Part shown: positions 61,401 to 64,000 of the stretch, piece after piece | Layout of the letters: the number at the start of each line of letters is the position of its first letter | Numbering within the stretch: position 1 is the stretch's first letter | Origin: Eremophila alpestris peregrina | Lineage: Eukaryota; Chordata; Aves; Passeriformes; Alaudidae | DNA: 64,000 bases | Reading direction: 5' to 3' | NCBI GenBank assembly: GCA_009792885.1 | Contig: WMCF01000007.1 | Location: 10,602,278 to 10,666,277 of the forward strand | The notes under the pieces: model-generated | The model's database searches: none | Told to the model about the DNA's origin: nothing | What the model saw: the letters and a program-made list of their open reading frames with translations, nothing else | Translations under genes and position numbers: made by a program

Positions 61401-63607
61401 GCAGTAGTTAGAGGAGATATTTGGATTGTGGAAGGTATTATTTAATAAATATATATATTGCATTAGCTTCAGATGTTATAGCATGGCTGATGTCTGGCAC
61501 TGTGTGAGGACATCTTTGCTTTGAAGAGAACATAATCTGAATGAACAGATGTAATAGGAGATTAAGACAGTAGGTAAAGTTGATGTTTAGAAATAATGTT
61601 TTTAACATTAGAAACAGAAAACATTTAATGTATAAGAGTATTTACCAAATACATAACAAATTTTGGCTGATAGCAGCTACTCTCCTTTTCATTTTCACAG
61701 CTCTTCCTTTATCTCTTGGGAGCATGCTTGTCACCCAGGGACTAATCTCAAAAGGTAAAGATGAAAAAATACATCAATGAAGTGCTGTTCTTCAAGATCA
61801 ATATTCTTGCTCATTACCATCATTGCTATGGTGATTGGATTATTATGTCTGCATTGCCACAGTCATCCTTTTGCAAGAACATGAACTGAAAAGGGAATTC
61901 ACAAATCCAAAGCCTGGTTGCTGGATTTTGTCCCCATGATCACATGTATTTGAGTAGAGTCTTCACTGTGCAGCTGTAGGGCAGAGCATTGTACAGCCCG
62001 AGCAGGGGCACTAGAATTGGGTACTGGAGCTCTAACTGTTGTTTTGTTTGAAAATGCTAGCAATATTTTTACAGTAACCATGTATCAATGTGACTACAGC
62101 TTTGGTGCAAAGGGACAAGGAGTACTGCCAAAATGAGGAGACAGACAGCCTTCTGTAGAGATGGCTCACAATCTGCAGGCTAACACAAAAGAAAATTGTG
62201 TTCTGTTTGTGTGGTGGATGAGCCTGGTTCTACACATGGCACCTTCAGTTTCCCTGCTGGGGGTCTTGGCTATATATAAGGTTGAGGTTGGTGTTTTGGG
62301 GAAAGAGTGAGGTGCATCCACCCTGAAGTCTGCTAAGCTATATCACAGGAGGCTGATGTGGGTTCCCTATTCCATCCTGGACCCATGAGCTTGTAGGGAG
62401 ACAGGGAGGGAAGGAGTTACAGAGAAGGATTACACATTTGAGAAAGGGTGAGCAGTGCTAGGAGGGGCACTGGGGCTGTATCCATAGCTAACATGCCAGC
62501 CTCTGGCACCAGGTACTCTTAGTTTCTTTTCATTGTCCTTGGACGTTTCTGATCAGCTGGGAAATAACAAATGCCCTTATTAAATAATCATTACTGTGTG
62601 TCAACAGTTGTGGGGGGGTGATGAGAAACAAACAGCATTTTGTTCCTCCCCTCCCCCAAGAGACCCAATATAAAATTGCATAGATCACAGTGGGCAAAGG
62701 CCCTTGTGCTTAGCATAGGCTGAATGCTCCTCTGTCTAAATACTTTCTTCTGATGGCTGCACACAGTACCATGCCTCTAGAAGATGCTGGAGCTTCTAAG
62801 CCTCATTATTACTGTCTGAATGCATGTAACAGTGCAACCAGTGTTCACTTCCCTTTGCCACAGCAGTCTTGCTGTGTGGAGCCCTCCTCCACAGCATGGC
62901 ATTCCTCTGCCAGACACACAGTTCTCAGAGGAATAGTGGTTTCACTTCCTGAGATTAACTGGGGGAATGTGGATTTGGGTGGAAAAGCTAAAGATAATAC
63001 TTTGCTTTTCTTGTTTAGCACACTGTGTTCTCCTCTTAAAGGCCAAAATGTGGGATCTTTCCTCTCCAGAGGAGAAGGCTAGATACCAGTAGTACAGTTT
63101 TAATCAATAGCCACAGAAAGATACCAAAGAGCAGTTTCATCCTACTTAGCACAGCACAAGGAGCTGGGTCCTGTGTAAGAGATTTAATTTTGCTATTTTA
63201 TATGCAGGGTTGGTCTGTGCTGAAATATAAGCCACCATCACTTCCTCTGCAATGCTGCAGGTGTCACCAGTGGCAGAAATGCTGCTTTCATGTTGGTTTA
63301 CACTCTGAACTCCTGACTGAACTGAATCCTGCAAAGTCCAGATTTTCTTCCTCTTATGACTCCAGGACTGCCCCAAAACACATGCACTAAGAACTAGTGG
63401 AATAGAAAGCACCCTGATGTACTGAAATCTGAGTTAGTGGACTTGATACCATCCTCAGCTTAAGAAATGCAAAAGCTGTAGGAGAATTAGTGCCCCAGTT
63501 TTGAGTGCTGGTGAGTTCCTCAAGTGAATAAATTTTTTTACTATTTCCTTTTATTGTAGGCATTTTCTCAGCAAGCCCAAGATTTGGTCCATACCCCAAG
63601 ATGGCAA
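58423..63607 (+). CDS. OCIAD2: OCIAD2 (OCIA domain-containing 2), 5' part; four coding exons, 3' end beyond the right edge
   Basis: Seen: exons 58423-58482, 60809-60899, 61701-61754 and 63560-63607 join in frame (phases 0, 1, 1, 1) to give 84 residues plus one base. The product has PALFCPISQIQNKEIARIRK, ECKQESFWYRA, LPLSLGSMLVTQGLISKG and IFSASPRFGPYPKMA, aligning with human OCIAD2 LLFCPKSKLHIHRAEISKIM, ECQEESFWKRALPFSLVSML and LAANSRFGSLPKVA. This is the first two thirds of the OCIA domain. SMLVTQGL favours OCIAD2 over OCIAD1. Known: a small mitochondrial/endosomal membrane protein implicated in STAT3 signalling and respiratory-complex regulation. Human is 154 residues, so the final 70 or so must lie beyond base 64000. 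Divergent from CWH43, as in other vertebrates. Confidence 0.92.
58483..60808 (+). other. OCIAD2: OCIAD2 intron 2
   Basis: 2.3 kb. A moderately GC-rich block with short repeated motifs (gccaggca, gttagcaaggcaag) at about 58940-59180 is unclassified. No additional exon recognised. Confidence 0.7.
60809..60899 (+). CDS. OCIAD2: OCIAD2 coding exon (second)
   Basis: 91 bases after acceptor CTTCCAG: PALFCPISQIQNKEIARIRK and ECKQESFWYR, then donor G|GTGAGT. ESFWYR is the OCIA-domain signature before the first membrane segment. Confidence 0.93.
60900..63559 (+). other. OCIAD2: OCIAD2 introns 3 and 4 (third coding exon between them)
   Basis: Intron 3 is 60900-61700 and intron 4 is 61755-63559. No recognised transposon or exon. 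The frame at 62753-63082 has no domain or splice support. Confidence 0.7.
61701..61754 (+). CDS. OCIAD2: OCIAD2 coding exon (third)
   Basis: 54 bases after acceptor TTCACAG: (A)LPLSLGSMLVTQGLISK, a hydrophobic segment, then donor G|GTAAAG. Confidence 0.93.
63560..63607 (+). CDS. OCIAD2: OCIAD2 coding exon (fourth)
   Basis: 48 bases after acceptor ATTGTAG: (G)IFSASPRFGPYPKMA, then donor A|GTAAGT. The following exon is not found before 64000. Confidence 0.9.
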
Positions 63608-64000
63608 GTAAGTTGTACCCAATTCTGAAAGGAAAGAAACGGTTCTTTACAGGCAATATGCAGACCTTAGATGCATTTCTCTGAATTTCTTTCCAAAATC
63701 TTCTCTTTTTTTGGAATTTATATGTTACCCCATCAGATTAGGAAATCAGATTTCTGATGTGTTTAAAAATTAATGTATGAAACAAAATTGTTCTAATGTA
63801 AATATTTTCAGTAGTAGTTTATATTTATGTAATGCAATCTCTCACATTGGTATAAACTCTAGTCTCCACTTCGTTTTATAAATTATGTCTCATATTAGCT
63901 TCATTGATCAGCTGTGCTTGGCAGATTGCACAACTTATGGTTTCAAGAAGTCATGATATTATAATATATAAAATCGTATGATCCTTTTCATGGGTTTATT
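63608..64000 (+). other. OCIAD2: Start of OCIAD2 intron 5
   Basis: AT-rich, nothing recognised before the window ends. Confidence 0.7.

Noticed and set aside
63140..63660. Overlapping minus-strand frames at the right end
   Set aside because: They run antisense across the OCIAD2 fourth coding exon and its introns and resemble no protein I know.

Overview
The window looks like single-copy euchromatin from a bird, probably a songbird. The genes have vertebrate intron-exon structure with CpG-island promoters. The interspersed repeats are avian: several CR1 LINE 3' ends, a solo endogenous-retrovirus LTR of a common avian type, and a tRNA-Ile-headed SINE with a CR1-like tail that resembles the passerine TguSINE1 family. 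Species cannot be read from the sequence.

Three protein genes were recovered by translating exons and checking splice sites and phase. (1) DCUN1D4, minus strand, 5' part only: coding exons at 16480-16504, 6843-6913 and 5860-5899; the rest runs off the left edge. Its promoter is a large CpG island (about 15,540-16,990) with several inverted CCAAT boxes and, inside intron 1, a pair of ZNF143/SBS-like sites. (2) CWH43, minus strand, complete: 16 coding exons from 49606 down to 24525, all with GT-AG junctions and compatible phases. It encodes a predicted 701-residue protein, close to the roughly 699 residues of the human one. (3) OCIAD2, plus strand, 5' part: coding exons at 58423-58482, 60809-60899, 61701-61754 and 63560-63607; the 3' end runs off the right edge. 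Its CpG-island promoter (about 54,450-54,960) lies between two CR1 copies.

Layout: 1-16.5 kb is DCUN1D4 introns with three small exons and one CR1; 15.5-17 kb is the DCUN1D4 CpG island; 17-24.5 kb is intergenic with the SINE and the solo LTR; 24.5-49.6 kb is CWH43; 49.4-49.85 kb is the CWH43 CpG island; 50-54.4 kb is intergenic; 54.45-64 kb is OCIAD2. The genes are not an operon. CWH43 is a GPI-anchor lipid-remodelling membrane protein, DCUN1D4 a cullin-neddylation cofactor, and OCIAD2 a mitochondrial/endosomal membrane protein. The order OCIAD2-CWH43-DCUN1D4 matches conserved vertebrate synteny; in human, CWH43 and DCUN1D4 lie on opposite sides of the chromosome 4 centromere.

I found no convincing new biological system. 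The most interesting loose ends are a cysteine-rich 130-codon frame in the putative CWH43 3' UTR, a compound trinucleotide microsatellite 9 bp from a splice donor, paired ZNF143-like sites suggesting a second DCUN1D4 start, and a diverged array with a period of about 170 bp in OCIAD2 intron 1.
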